Part shown: positions 37,754 to 50,700 of the stretch, in pieces
How the letters are laid out: each line of letters starts with the position of its first letter
How positions within the stretch are numbered: the stretch's first letter is position 1
Source of the DNA: Sphaerolaimus hirsutus
Lineage: Eukaryota; Nematoda; Chromadorea; Monhysterida; Sphaerolaimidae
Length of the DNA stretch: 64,000 bases
Assembly: GCA_964036195.1 (NCBI GenBank)
Contig: OZ038452.1
Coordinates: 23,509,785-23,573,784, forward strand
Direction of reading: 5' to 3'
Made by a program: the position numbers and the translations under genes
Notes under the pieces: generated by a model
The model's input: only the letters and a program-made list of their open reading frames with translations
Told to the model about the DNA's origin: nothing
The model's database searches: none

Positions 37754-38199
37754 TGTTATGCCGCTGTTCGGCGCCATTTGTTTTAGGTATATTTTTATTC
37801 AATTCTTACTGTAGGTTCAAAATACATGTTTCATGCCCCCCTCGCTTATGTTTCACACGCGCCGCGTAGCGTTGCGACTTTGCGTGTGACCTAAATAAGT
37901 GCCCGCGCACAAGGGCATCTCTTTCTATTGTGTGTGTTTTTTTAGGCTTTTGAGATGTGCCCCCTTTTCTTTCCATCGCCAGCCGACTTTTTCCATCGGC
38001 TGGCAGTCAATGTTTTTGTATTTTTGACTCGCTGAATATTTCCTAAATATCTACCTATTTGATTTTCGCCCCCAACTTTTGTTCTGTTCACCGATTTCGC
38101 TGAATAAAGCGCCGGTAAACTAAAGTTGGCCTTGGCATTCTAAAAAAATCAACAAATTAAAATTCAAATATTTATGACCGCAATTAAGCGGCCATAACA
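37754..38199 (+). repeat. Gag-only element 3' LTR
   Basis: 446 bp, no difference from the 5' LTR found by line-by-line reading; AATAAA at 38103-38108. ACAT follows. Confidence 0.92.
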
Positions 38200-38612
38200 A
38201 CATGTGAGAGTGAGTTTTACAGTGGAATACACAATAGATGTCGTTTTTTAGTGATTATTTATTTATTTATTTTTAATCATGATTTCTTCAAATTTGTCTT
38301 ATTTTAGCAACAGAACATTGTGACTTAGCAACAAAAAATACATTTTCTATGTACGCGTGTACAGTTAAAATGTACGTGTAAAAGTGAGTACATTACTTGA
38401 AAAAGTATATGTAAATGTATTTACCGCGTACTCGCGTACGCGTATTTTTCGAATAAATGTACGTACATTTTAACAACTGTGCAAACTAGTGTAAACACAA
38501 ATAATAAGCATGGCACCGACACTAGTAACTTAGCTGATAAACACATTTGAAAAATCACCATAAATATCACACACCCTGACAAATGTTTCACATCATATCA
38601 ACACCCAGAGTA

Positions 38613-38745
38613 TCAAACTTGCACAATGTCAGCAGAATTTCCTTCAGTAGCTTTATAATTTTTCCCACCCTTCTCTGGCATCTGCCGTCTTGCAATTTCG
38701 GCCATCACAAGTTGCTGCTTCAGACTCTCCCACATGACGTACACT
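38613..38745 (-). CDS. EGF protein exon 13 (cytoplasmic tail)
   Basis: 133 nt after TGTTCCCAG; encodes VYVMWESLKQQLVMAEIARR and a short tail ending DIVQV, then TGA at 38613-38615. AG+A completes the codon from exon 12. Confidence 0.78.
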
Positions 38746-41700
38746 CTGGGAACAACTTCTCAAGTGGAAAAGTGTGACAAAAAAAGTGCTAAGTGGTGAG
38801 AAGTGTGGTTTTCCGATGATGGATTCCGATCCCAAAAACTCAACAAAAAACAGAATCCCGATCCCGATAAGTCGATCCCGTTTGAACGGTACTTATGGAC
38901 ATTCATGAAAATCCTGAGGAAACAATAATCCTTTGAATAAAAACCCTCAAATTTTGCTGGCGAAAAAACGAGCCCCTTCAAAATGAATAAAAATAGCTGT
39001 ATTTATAGGATACCTAAATAGGTATAGGTACGATATAAATAACAAGTATTTTACTTACAATTTCACGAGTGAATCAAAAGTATGATTTTACTTGTCAATG
39101 AACTTTCCACTGATCACTTTACCTGGCTAAGTACATCAGCAACAGCACCGAACAGGACACAAATGGAATGATTATGAATCCATATCTGACCAATTTGTCC
39201 GGCTTTGGAGCTTCGCAGAAAACACCTTCAAAGTCCTGCAGGGTGAGATTTTTATGGTGGGTGTTAGGTTGGGGTTTTTTTTTTTATATTCGTGCTATAA
39301 GTTTTGAAATCTTGATCCTCCGTGCGAGTTCACATGCACCCAGGTGCCAATTCCAGGTATTTGTTATTGTTGGCTCGCTGCCAACGTGAACTGCCCCTGT
39401 ATATTCAAACACACGCACCTCTTCACATTCACACCAGAAGCCCAGCGCCAGAGTTTCATCTTTAACACACTTTCCATTGTGACACAGGGCGGCCCCCTGG
39501 AAGGTAGCGCAGTAATCTGTCACATACTCGCAGTGGGTGCCTGCGAAACCTGGGGGCAGCGAGGTTTTTCGGTAAAATGGACTTTTCGCTTTAAAATTTT
39601 CTTTGGGCTGTATCGATAAAAATTGTTGTGGGTGGATATTATTAGTTATATATACTTTCATTCGAATTTCACTTACCTACTACGATTTCTTTGAACGAAA
39701 TATAAAACTAAACGTTACTTTGAACATGACCAGGGTTGGTTTATAAAAGTTAGTTGTATACAAATTGTATAAACATTGTATATTATTTTTATTTTATTAT
39801 TGTTTCATTTTATTTTATTTTATTCCTAAAAGTCGTAAATAAAATAAAATGACACCATTTTACAAAAATTGTACAAAAAATCAGAATCTGGCATGCAAGG
39901 CCAGAAAATTGTTATCTTTAGACCTAAACATGAAAAACTGAAATAGTGACAAATATTTCTGTTACTTAAAAAGTTGCATGCAGTTGGTATTGTAAGCTAG
40001 TTGCAGGGTAAAGTTACAATTATTGATAACAATGGGTTGCATTTGCAGTAGGACTACTGGAGTGTGATCGGTGCATTTGTAAAATGCCATGCAAAGTGTT
40101 AATTGTCATCACAACTGCAAAGCCAAGTGTCAATTGTCATGCAAAATGTCAAGTGTCATGTCAAATGTCATGCAAAGTGTAAATAAATTGTGTATCCAAA
40201 TCTTATGTGTTTTTTTCTATCCAAAACTTATGTTTTGTATCCAGATCTTATGTTTTTGTATCCAAATGTTCACACAAGATTTGGATACAAAACAAAAGAT
40301 TTGGTACAATTTGTTTGACAATTGACACTTTATATTTGTCATGACAATTGACACTTAGCATGACATTTTACATGACATTTGACCCTACAGGGTTAGGACT
40401 GCCCCCAGTTCTGAGAATAAACATGCAGAAACTCAAGCAACACTATAATTTTTTACAAAAATATTAATTTTTATACAATTTTACAAAAATATAAATTTTT
40501 ATACAATTTTACAAAAAATGTACAAAAATTCGAATTTTTATACCATTTTTATTTTAATTTTAAAATTTTCCATTTTATTTTATTTTATTCATAAATTTTC
40601 CATTTTATTTTTATGTTATTTTTATTTTTTTCTGAGATTTTGCCAACCCTGAACATGACTGCGCATTTGACTCAGCGCGGTTAAGTGGGGACTTTCATTC
40701 CAAAAGTTCACATATCCAGATTTTTCGATTTTTCAAAATCGCATTTTAAAGTTTGGTGCTGGCCCGGCAGCGCCATGTTTGGGCGACAGAGCTTGCCCTG
40801 CACTTTTCAGATATCTCGGACATTTGTCTACAATTTTTGTGTCCCTAAATTTTGTCGGCTGGTAAATATTTTGGGAGTTATGTCATATTTTGTACACCAC
40901 CCAAAATAAGGAGTAAATTTGAAAATTTGAACTTGAAATGTAAATAACTTCCTAACGGTGCATCGCAGGGCAAAACCAATTACACCACTGAGAAGCCCTT
41001 TTCGAGAAGTACACAAACCTAAATTTTCAGATCTATATTTATACCCGTACTCGATTTATAGAGCAAAATAAATTTGAAAATTCACGTATGCACATTTGGA
41101 AATGAAACTTTATTTTGTATGGGAAATCCGGCCGGCTCTTCGCGAGCGATCCGGAGCACGCGTGCACTTTTGGAAATGAAACTATTTTTTGGATATGTGC
41201 ACTTATGAAATGAAACTCCGGTGGTCCGACATGGATATGTGCACTTACGAAATGAAAGTCCTGTTTTTCATAGGGGATCTGAGATGGATATGTGCACTTT
41301 CGATATGAAAATTGTGATTTTTCTGAAAAACGGTACCACTGTATCTCGGGAACGAAATGGACTATAACACTGATTTTTGTACCAAAATGGGCAGAATTAT
41401 ACGAGGATGTCGAATCCACAGCTAACTCGATTTTTCTGGATTTGGCGCTTGTGAACTTTTGGAACGGAAGTCCCCAAGTATGACGTGCGTATTTACTTTA
41501 GTGGACTGTTTCAACCCAGGAGAATCTCATCACAATTACCATATATTCTCGAATAAAACAACCTCGAATAACCCCCCCCCCTTTTAATAACTCCCTCCTC
41601 AAAAACTATGACAAAAATTACTCCCCTGGGATGTTATTCGTGGATATACGATAGTCGCTCTAGTCTATTACAGTTCGCAAAAGCTGAAATGTAAAATAAC

Positions 41701-44700
41701 CAAAATCTCCCCACCCGCACACCCACCAGCAGTGCAAGCGCACCTAAACTCAGATTCACTGAGCACCTGGCACAGGGCCCCGTTGCGGCACACGTTGTCC
41801 ACGCACAGCGACCAGTTACCCTCGCAGCTGTTGCCCGCCACGTCCGGCGCGCACATGCAGCTGGGGGGGTGGGGTTGGGGTTGAGGTTGGGGTTGAGTTT
41901 GAGGGGTTGGGGGAGGGGTATTGAGGTTAAGTTTGGGGATGTTGGGGAGTGAATTAGGCGTTTATAAATGTAAAAGTAGATAAATACAAATTTTGAAAAT
42001 TTTAAGTATCCATAACATAACGCCCATTTTTCATTATTATCCATAACCTTTTTCAACCTCACATGCCCCTTCCTCTTAGTGTGAAATTTGACACTTTTTA
42101 ATAAAATTTCAAAAGGTCCTCTCAATTTTGGGCTAAAACTTGACAAGCCCATCTTGTACAGCCTTTTTTGTTGGGAAAATGAACCAAGACACAAGGTATC
42201 CTAGAAATGCTGGAAACTGACTGAAATCCTCTGTTGATGTCATACTGCGATTCACAAGCCAACTCTCGAGTGTCACCAAAAGTGTCGCAGGGAACGCACA
42301 GGCCCTTGTCGTTACAGTGCGCCTGTATGCATTTCACGCTGAATTTCGCAAGTGCACTCAAATATGAGAGGGTATTAAAGAAATGGTATTTTCGGCGTTT
42401 GGGCCACTTTGTCCTGACTTTCTTTTTGAAACTATCGAAAATTCTGAAATTCAATTGCTGGGCGGATCTTGCCAACAGCCATTTCAACTTTTCGGGTCAT
42501 GAATTTTAACAAATTTGACACGTTAGATCAGGTTCGGGATCAATAGAAAAAATTGAAGAAAAAAGATAAACCGGCGTGCACTCAAATACGCTCCCATCTG
42601 GCCGGTTGCCAACTTGCACCTGCTCTGCACACCTGAGATAAGAACCGAAAACATCTTCTAAAACAAGCTCCACAAATTACCGTATTTACTAGAATAATTC
42701 CCCGGGGGAATTATTTTTTTCATCGGACATTTGGGGGGATCTATTCGAGGGGGATTTTTTTTTTCGCCAAAAAAAAATTAAGCACGCTTCATATTAATCA
42801 ACTACCTAAGTTCATGAAATATGCTTTATTAACAAAATAACATGTCATTTTGTTCAGATTATACACAATAAATTTATAATATGCCTAAAGGGGGGGGGGG
42901 GATTATTTGAGGATAATTAATTATTCTTCCTCACTCGACTAACAAGGCGGGATTTATTCGAGGGGGGGGTCATTCAGGTAAAAACAGTGTATCCACAACC
43001 AGAAAAACTCACTTATATCCACCATGTCCAATGGGACACAAGCACGTGAAGTCAGCGTCGAATCTAGTGCCCAACCTCTCAGGCACCTGAATGCACTGGC
43101 TATTTTCATCACATGGTTTAGTGTCACAGGCGTTTTTGCTCTGACACAGGGTGCCGATATAGCCGGCGCGGCAGCTGCACGTCCAGTCGGTCAGGTTGTA
43201 TACCTGTGAGGGAATGGGTTGGGCAGATGGGTATTTTACTGTATTTCTTCCAATAGGGTAGGGGGTCTCCGTGCACACTAGTTGACACTTATGTGTCAAC
43301 AGGTCTGTGTCAACTCAGAACTCACGCAACTGTCAACTAGTCAACTAACTCACACAACTGTCAACTGTTTTACAATTGTATTGGCACTTAAGTACTTCCA
43401 TCTCCATGTTTGTATTGAAGTACGTTTGCGAAACCTCGGGAAAAACTTGTAAAAATGGCTGAAAAAATAGTGAAAAAATAGAAGGGCACACTACCATTAG
43501 AAGAAATATGGTATGTATTTTACTTTCAAGATAACAGGATACTCTGCACGGACATTTGCTTGTATCCCAGTCCAGTAGGGTGTCAAATTTCCGTTTCCGT
43601 TTTTGGTTGTCCGGCGTTTTCCGGCGCTGAAAATTTTGTTACCTTTCCGTTTTACAGTAGCCGAAAAAAATTTTACCTTTCCGTTTTCCGTAGAAATATT
43701 TTTTGACATCCTAGTCCCACCGCTCACCTCACAATGGCCTTTATTCATGCACCTTGTATCCCTGCCCAAATCCCTTTTCTCCTCAGGACTCAGCCAGCAG
43801 GCGTCCTTTCTTTCCCGCTCACACCAGGTGCCGTAGCGATTTGCTGGGCATTCGCACTGCACCGACATGTACCAGCGACCTGCGAATTGGTTCTGGTGCT
43901 AGACCCAGACCCTGTAAAATGCACTGTAAAATGTCAAATGTCATGCAAAGTGACAAAAGTCATGGAAAATGCCCGGTAAGATGACAAACGTACGTCTGCC
44001 ATTTTACCGGGCATTTTACATCACTTTTGACACTTTGCATGACATCTGACATTTTACAGGGTCTGAGACTGCCCCCATGGCTCTGGGTATGGTTGGGGTT
44101 TTGGTGAGTTAACGATGGCCAAAAAAGATTCGAAAATTCGAAAACATTTTCGAATTTTCGAATTTTTTCGGAATTTTCGAATTTTTATTTCACCCCTAGA
44201 AAAAACACCTGAAAATCGATTTATTTTTCAAAAAATTCGAAAATTCGAAAATTCAAAAATTCGAAAATAGTTTTCGAATTTTTCAGGTAATTCAAGGCAA
44301 CAAAACGCATTCTTAAGTTCAACGTGCTAAATAAAGCGACAATTGATATGCGGCGCGTATGAAAAAGCGAAACGTAACAAAAAAACATTGAAATGACATC
44401 CGCGGCGGAAGAGGCGGACTTCGACACATCCGTTTTATACCGTATTTCCTTGAAATATCCTCCCCCCTCAAAATACCCCCCTCAATATTTGCCCTATGAA
44501 TTTATAACCCGCCCCCCTCCCCTCGAAATACCGCCCCCAAATTTGGTGTATAGAGAACGTTTGTGCGGTTTGTTATCTGGGAAACACGTTAAAAACAATG
44601 ACTGTGTTGCGTTAGAACAGGGTTTGTACCGTCTACGTACTTATATAAGTCTATAAGAGTCTTATAAATGGCGGTTTTTGTTGCATTTTTTACATCTGTG

Positions 44701-47700
44701 TTACTTACAAAAAACAATTTAGCACCGGGATTTCTAAAAATTTCTGGCAAAGTAATAGACCCCCAGGGGGGGGGGGGGGTTAATTCAAGGAAATATGGTA
44801 TTTGATGCCAATATTTTATTTCATGCCAATATTCTATTTGATGCCAATATTTTATTGCCTTTGCTGCGTTGGTGAATTAAATGTGCCATTGTGTGAATTA
44901 AATGAAGAAGTTGGACACTGGTCCGTATAACTCCTTCCACCATTTTTAATGCTAAATTATGGTAAAAATAAGGTTATAAAAACTGAGGAGAATGTGAAAA
45001 CAGTCCAAATAATGTGTTTAAAGCTTCAGATTCAATATTTTTCCAAAAAAATTCGAAAATTATTTGAAAAAATTCGAAAAGTTGCCAAAAAAATTCAAAA
45101 ATTGCTAAAAAAGATTCGAAAATTCGAAAATTCAAAAATTAAATTCGAAATTCGAAAATTAATTTAGGAAAAATTCGAAAATTCGAAAATTAATTTTAGA
45201 AAAAACACTTAAAAATTTAAATACTTTTTTCTCGGGGGTTTGCCATCGTTATGGTGAGTGGGAAAAAAAGTGAGAAGTGAAATGAAGAATAAAAAGTTTA
45301 CTTAACTTTAAATATTTACCGTATTACCTCGAAATACCCCCAGGGGGTTTATTATTTCGCCAGAAAAATTTGAGCGGGGGGGGGGGATAATTCAAACGGG
45401 GGTTTATTCGAGGGGGGTCTATTATTTCGCCAGAAATTATCGGAACTTTCCCATACGCAGACGTAGAAAAATCGAACAATCACATAGATTTATATGTGTT
45501 TATAGGCATGTATTACTGTATATATACATAAAAACCCTTCCCTAACCTCACTTAATCATCAGTTTTAACGTGTGTTCTGTGTAACATTATCGTAAAATGT
45601 AAAACCTTTAATATTTAAGTTGACGTTCTTATGTTCGCTTTTATATTTAATTAATTCAATTTATTAAGATTCCATTTTAATTCACATTCCATTTTTTAAC
45701 ATCTTCACATTCGTCATTTAATATCTCAAGCGACGTTGTTTACAACGTGCGCTTTACATCGCTCACATATTTAGATCTTAGTCATTGCTCACATTCCGCC
45801 ACATTTCCTTGACAAGCAGCATGCAAATACGCCGTCATGTTTATGTTAAGCGGCGGGCTCGCTCCATGCGGGGGGCCGAGCCCGCGCGCCATTTCAAATG
45901 CTGTCTGGCTTGTCTCACATTTTCACTATCTTGTCAGTTTAGCTCGCTTTTCATCGGAGAAGCGAACGGGCAAGGATTGAACTTTCACAATTGGAAATGT
46001 TGGGTAAAAATCGGAGATTAGAGCCGACCGATTGGCGCCAAACCAATCGCCATGGGTCTGGCCCTTAAAAGCCAATTTCACAGCTAGAATCGGCAGTGTT
46101 TGCAACCTCGTCAACTTCACACAAATCTCTTCCTAGGATCTAAATAAGCGCCGTTTGTCACTTTATTTAGTCGCTTGTTTTTGGTGCTAAGTTTAACTCT
46201 TGGTGCTTTAAGTCACCTCAGTGCTTTATTCACACTTGCGCTGTTTGAGGTGCTTTATTCACAACCGCGCCACTTAATTGTCGCCTTTTGTCGTAATTAA
46301 GTGCCTTCTTTAAATTGCCTTATTTTCTACGGTAATTAGAGCTTCTTTTACGTTTTATTTAAGTAATTAATTTAGTTGTAAATTAATTCCTTTGTTTACG
46401 TATAATTTTATATATATTTTATTTACACTTATTTCCTTGTATTTAATTGTCTAAATAAAAACGTTCGTCAAACCTTTTGTAATCTAAATTTGCTTCACAC
46501 TAACTCACATCAATTCACTACAACTCAACTAATCACATTTTGATAAAATAACGGAACGTCAACTAAGAGACGACGCTTCACGTCAACTTTCATATGTTCA
46601 CATTTGTCCTCTTCCTCGGTTAGGAATAGGAGCTAGTTCACAAGTCACTTCAACAAGTTCCGTATTATTTTACATGGCGCAGCGAGCAGGGTGACTAATT
46701 AACTAATTGGTCACTCTAATTAAGTCGTCTCGCGTGAAATTTCATTGGAAATTGAGTTTCACAGCCTGAGTCACACGCACGGGGTTATGGTAATACGGTT
46801 TTGGACGCAAAATCGTTAGTAGCGCGTGCATATTTACTTACGATTTTACAAGTACAAGTCACAAGTAACGAAATATTTATTTTATTATTTTATTTCGTTC
46901 ACAGCTAGCTACCACTTTGCTAATAAGCAATAAATCGATCGACATTTGCCATGGAAGAACGTCTACGCGTTCAGAGAGGCGCCCCAGCCGCCGCAGCTAT
47001 GCCTTTGAGCAACGTAGATGAGTCCGACACAACTCATCCGTTGACTCAACATAGCCGGGCGTTGACTGGAGTGCGCAACGGTGTGCTACGATTCACAACC
47101 AAACCGATTCCTAAAATCGTCAAAGACGAGTCACAACCCACCGCCGTGAACTTGCGCGCGGCGGAGGAAGTATTAGAATTACTTCAAGCTTACGTCTACC
47201 AAGCCGAGCTGAAACGCTCGGACCTGTCTACAGCTATGGACAGATTCACATCTATTGTCCAAGATCACATCACAAGCTTGGACAGAGACCAAGACGGAGT
47301 GGCCGAGGAAATAAAGAGCGCCAACGCCAAACTGGAGCGCGCGCTCTACTCGGGCTCGAACAACGCGATGATGCTCATGGATGAGCTGGAATTGAGGATG
47401 GCGACCGCCCAAGCGCAAATCAAATCCGCGGAAAGGTTGATACTTTCTTTGAAAGGTCAGTCAACTGTTGATTTAACTACTCAACCCCCTTCACAACCAC
47501 CCTATAACAATGTCAACATGGGAAGTAGTTCTCAACCTTCACAACCGGAAACTTTGTTAAAGTTACCTAAAATCGAGCTTGCTAAATATAACGGCGATCC
47601 GTTAGAATGGGCAGCTTGGTGGGAAATTTTTCGAGCTCAAATTCACGACCGAGCTAATTTGTCAAATGGTATGAAATATACATACCTTAAGCTCAGCCTT

Positions 47701-50700
47701 ATTGGTCCAGCAGCGGAACTGCTGGCCGGATTAAAAGGTGATGGTCGAGATTACATCACAGCGGTCACCATGTTAAAGTCAAACTTTGGTGAAACGCATC
47801 GGGTACAAGCAGCCCTTTGGGATAAATTGTATTCACTCGAAAAGCCTTCGTCAAGAGGAGACTCCCTCACAAATTTCACACGAACCCTTTTGTCAACTCT
47901 CAATCAACTAAAAGAAAGGGGTGAAAGTGTCGATTCTGGTGCAGTGTTAAGAATAATTCGCGGTTATCTCCCCGATAATATTGTTCTTGCCGTCACAGAA
48001 GAACACCGGAATTCGATGCGCACTGCTGCAACCGACGACACAGAACTCACAGTCGTCAGGTTTGTTGATGCATTAACTACCATTGCTCATGCTCGTTTAG
48101 ATGCGATGAAAACTGAACAACAAAGTTCACAATCTTCAAATGTTGTTCAGAAATCACAAAGTTCATCGTTAAAAAAGCCACAAAATGGAGGTGGTTGGCA
48201 ACAGCAAAAGAAAAAAGGAAATAAATCACAAAATACCTTTTCAAAACAAAAACCTATTCACAATACGGTTGCTTTTGCTGGTACCAATGCTAACGCTGGT
48301 AAACCACAAGGAAAAAATAAAAATTCCACTCAACCTCCCAGAACTCCCGCGAGCGGCGCGATTAGTCAAAAGCAGTTTTCACAACCTGCTGCTGACTATC
48401 GCAAGCCGAAATTCGAGTGCTTGTTCTGTGGCATCAAAGAGCACTACACCACCGATTGCCCTCAATACGTCACACCGAGAGAGCGCATCGAACGGTTGCA
48501 AGCTTTGGGCGACGTGTGCACGCGATGCACGTGCCGAGGCCATCACGCGGAACAGTGCACTCAAAGACTGAGTTGCTACTATTGTCGCCAGATCGGCCAG
48601 CATCACGGGGCGTTCTGTCCTACCAGACAGGCACCCGCAAGGCGTCAGGTAAACAATTCACAAAATAAAGCCTTTGTCAAAGCAACGAGCGCTAATTTTG
48701 TCAACGCTCAGGTAATCACAACGGGCGCGGCTTCGTCACATGCACCGCCATCGTATCCGCCTTCACACACGGAACCGATGAGCGTGTGTGTCATCCCCCC
48801 GGACGAGAATGATTTTCGGTGGAGACAGCAGACGCTGTACCAAATGGACATGGACGGCCCGCTGGACATGGGAGAATGGCCGAGGCCCGCTAACGAGCTC
48901 CAGGCGAGAGCTCAGGAGGAAGCTCGCAAGTATCACAGCGAAAACGAGCTGTGGACGACGCTCCGTGCCAACCTCATCCAGGACGGCACAGATATGGAGA
49001 CCATCGAAGCCAAAATCCGCGGCTTCCAGCAGAAACGGTACGAGGTGTACCCACACCTCAACCCGAACCAAATGTCATCGTCGGTGCCACTTCAACCCAG
49101 TCACAGGCCCACGGTGGAGGTGCTGAGCGCACAAGCGGGTTACGGTAACCCCAACACCGCTACCAGGCAGCAGGCCAAACAAGAATGTGAGTTCGATTTT
49201 GCACCTATTGTTCGTTTGCAAGTGGCCCAGGCTTCATTAGTTAATAAAGACACTGAATTAAATCAAGTCACAGACCCTTTGTTAGTATTCTTTGACACTG
49301 GATGCGAATATTCATACATTAAAGCATCCGTGGCAAATGAGTATAACTTTGAAAACAAAGGATATGTTGTTCTTCAAATGAACGTGTTTGCGACAAAAAC
49401 GCCAGTCACAGTCAATACGTTTTTGATCGAGGCAGTCATGCCTATTTACAAACACGTTGACAATAAGGGCAATATGTTACAAATTCCACTCACTTTACGT
49501 GCAGTCGATTATTTGGCAACATATGCATGCCCACCTCCTTTGTCACAAGATGACAAAACAGTCATTTATATTGTGTACGGTGAACATGCACAAGAACAAT
49601 TCGCAGAACCGCTTGAATTGTCAGAAATGACTGATGAGTTTTGTCACAAATTATGTCAACCAGATGTGGTCATTGGTCAAGACTATTATTGGAAGTTCGA
49701 TATTCGACCAACAGAAATCGAACTCCCATCTGGATTGATCATCGTAGAATCGATACTTGGATTGATGCTTGGCGGAAATGCGTCATCACAGTCATTTGTC
49801 ACAACACCTGATATTTCACCACATCAATTCATGGTTTCATGCAGTTCACATGCATCATCAGCTGTTGCTGTTGGACAAGAGACATTATTTCAATTTCACA
49901 GTCTCGAGTCAATAGGTATCACAGATGATCCATTATCACATGATGATGACATAGCTGAACAGTTAATTCTGGAATCAATTACTCTTGATCCAGAAACTGG
50001 GCGCTATAGCGTAGATTGGCCATTCAAATCAACAATTCACGAATTGCCAACCAACAATTCAGAAGCATTTCGCCGCTTTCTGTCACTGTTGAAACGGTTT
50101 CGAAAAGATCCCGATTTATTCGCTACATACGCGAAAGTCATCTCAGATCAACTTCACAAAGGTGTCATAGAACCCGTCTATGGTTCACAGGATGGTTTGC
50201 AAGAACACATCTTACCTCACCAACCTGTCATCACACCTGGCAGATCGACAACATGTCGAATAGTGTATGATGGTTCTGCAGGCAAGCCAAGTCTCAACAA
50301 TTGCTTATTTCGAGGCCCAGTTCTCACACCACTGGCGCTCGGATTAATGCTTCGTTTCAGAGCCGGAAAAGTAGTGTTATTAGCCGACATTGAGAAAGCA
50401 TTTTTACAAATTGCTCTTCACCCAAAATCACGCGCTTTCACAAAATTTTATTGGCTGCGTGATGACACTATTCCGACTCACGAAGACAATATTCAAATGA
50501 TGCAATTCACAAGGGTGCTATTTGGTCTCACATGCAGTCCATCCATTTTGTTGACTGTTATTAAATATCACCTGGAAGCGGAATTAGCTCACATGCATCC
50601 CGCAGAGACACATGAACGATCGAAACTGGAACTGTTGCTCAACAGCATTTACGTTGATAATTTAGTTATCAGCGTAGATGATGAAAAATATGCAATACAG

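Larger units (their letters stand above)
33410..38199 (+). mobile_element. Gag-only (TR-GAG type) LTR retrotransposon
   Basis: 4790 bp. The two 446-bp LTRs (33410-33855, 37754-38199) look identical, begin TGTTATGCCGCTG, end GCGGCCATAACA, and have 4-bp target duplicates ACAT (33406-33409, 38200-38203). TGGTGACTGTACTGGG follows the 5' LTR as primer-binding site; TCATGGGAGGGGC precedes the 3' LTR as purine tract. Between them are a 1.17-kb leader with hairpins and one ORF of 871 codons for Gag and a protease-like domain; no RT, RNase H or integrase. Known: TR-GAG elements keep gag and borrow Pol from a relative. Identical LTRs imply a very recent insertion. Confidence 0.9.
33200..38481. mobile_element. 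hAT-type MITE split by the Gag-only LTR element
   Basis: Left half 33200-33409 begins CAGAGTTGTTAGAATTACTG; right half 38200-38481 ends TTTTAACAACTGTG. Flanks CAAACTAA (33192-33199) and CAAACTAG (38482-38489) are a 7-of-8 target duplication. The interruption is the LTR element at 33410-38199. Confidence 0.8.

Noticed and set aside
45785..46120. Frames inside the BEL/Pao LTRs (also 56749-57084)
   Set aside because: Duplicated because the LTRs are duplicated; not conserved as proteins beyond that.
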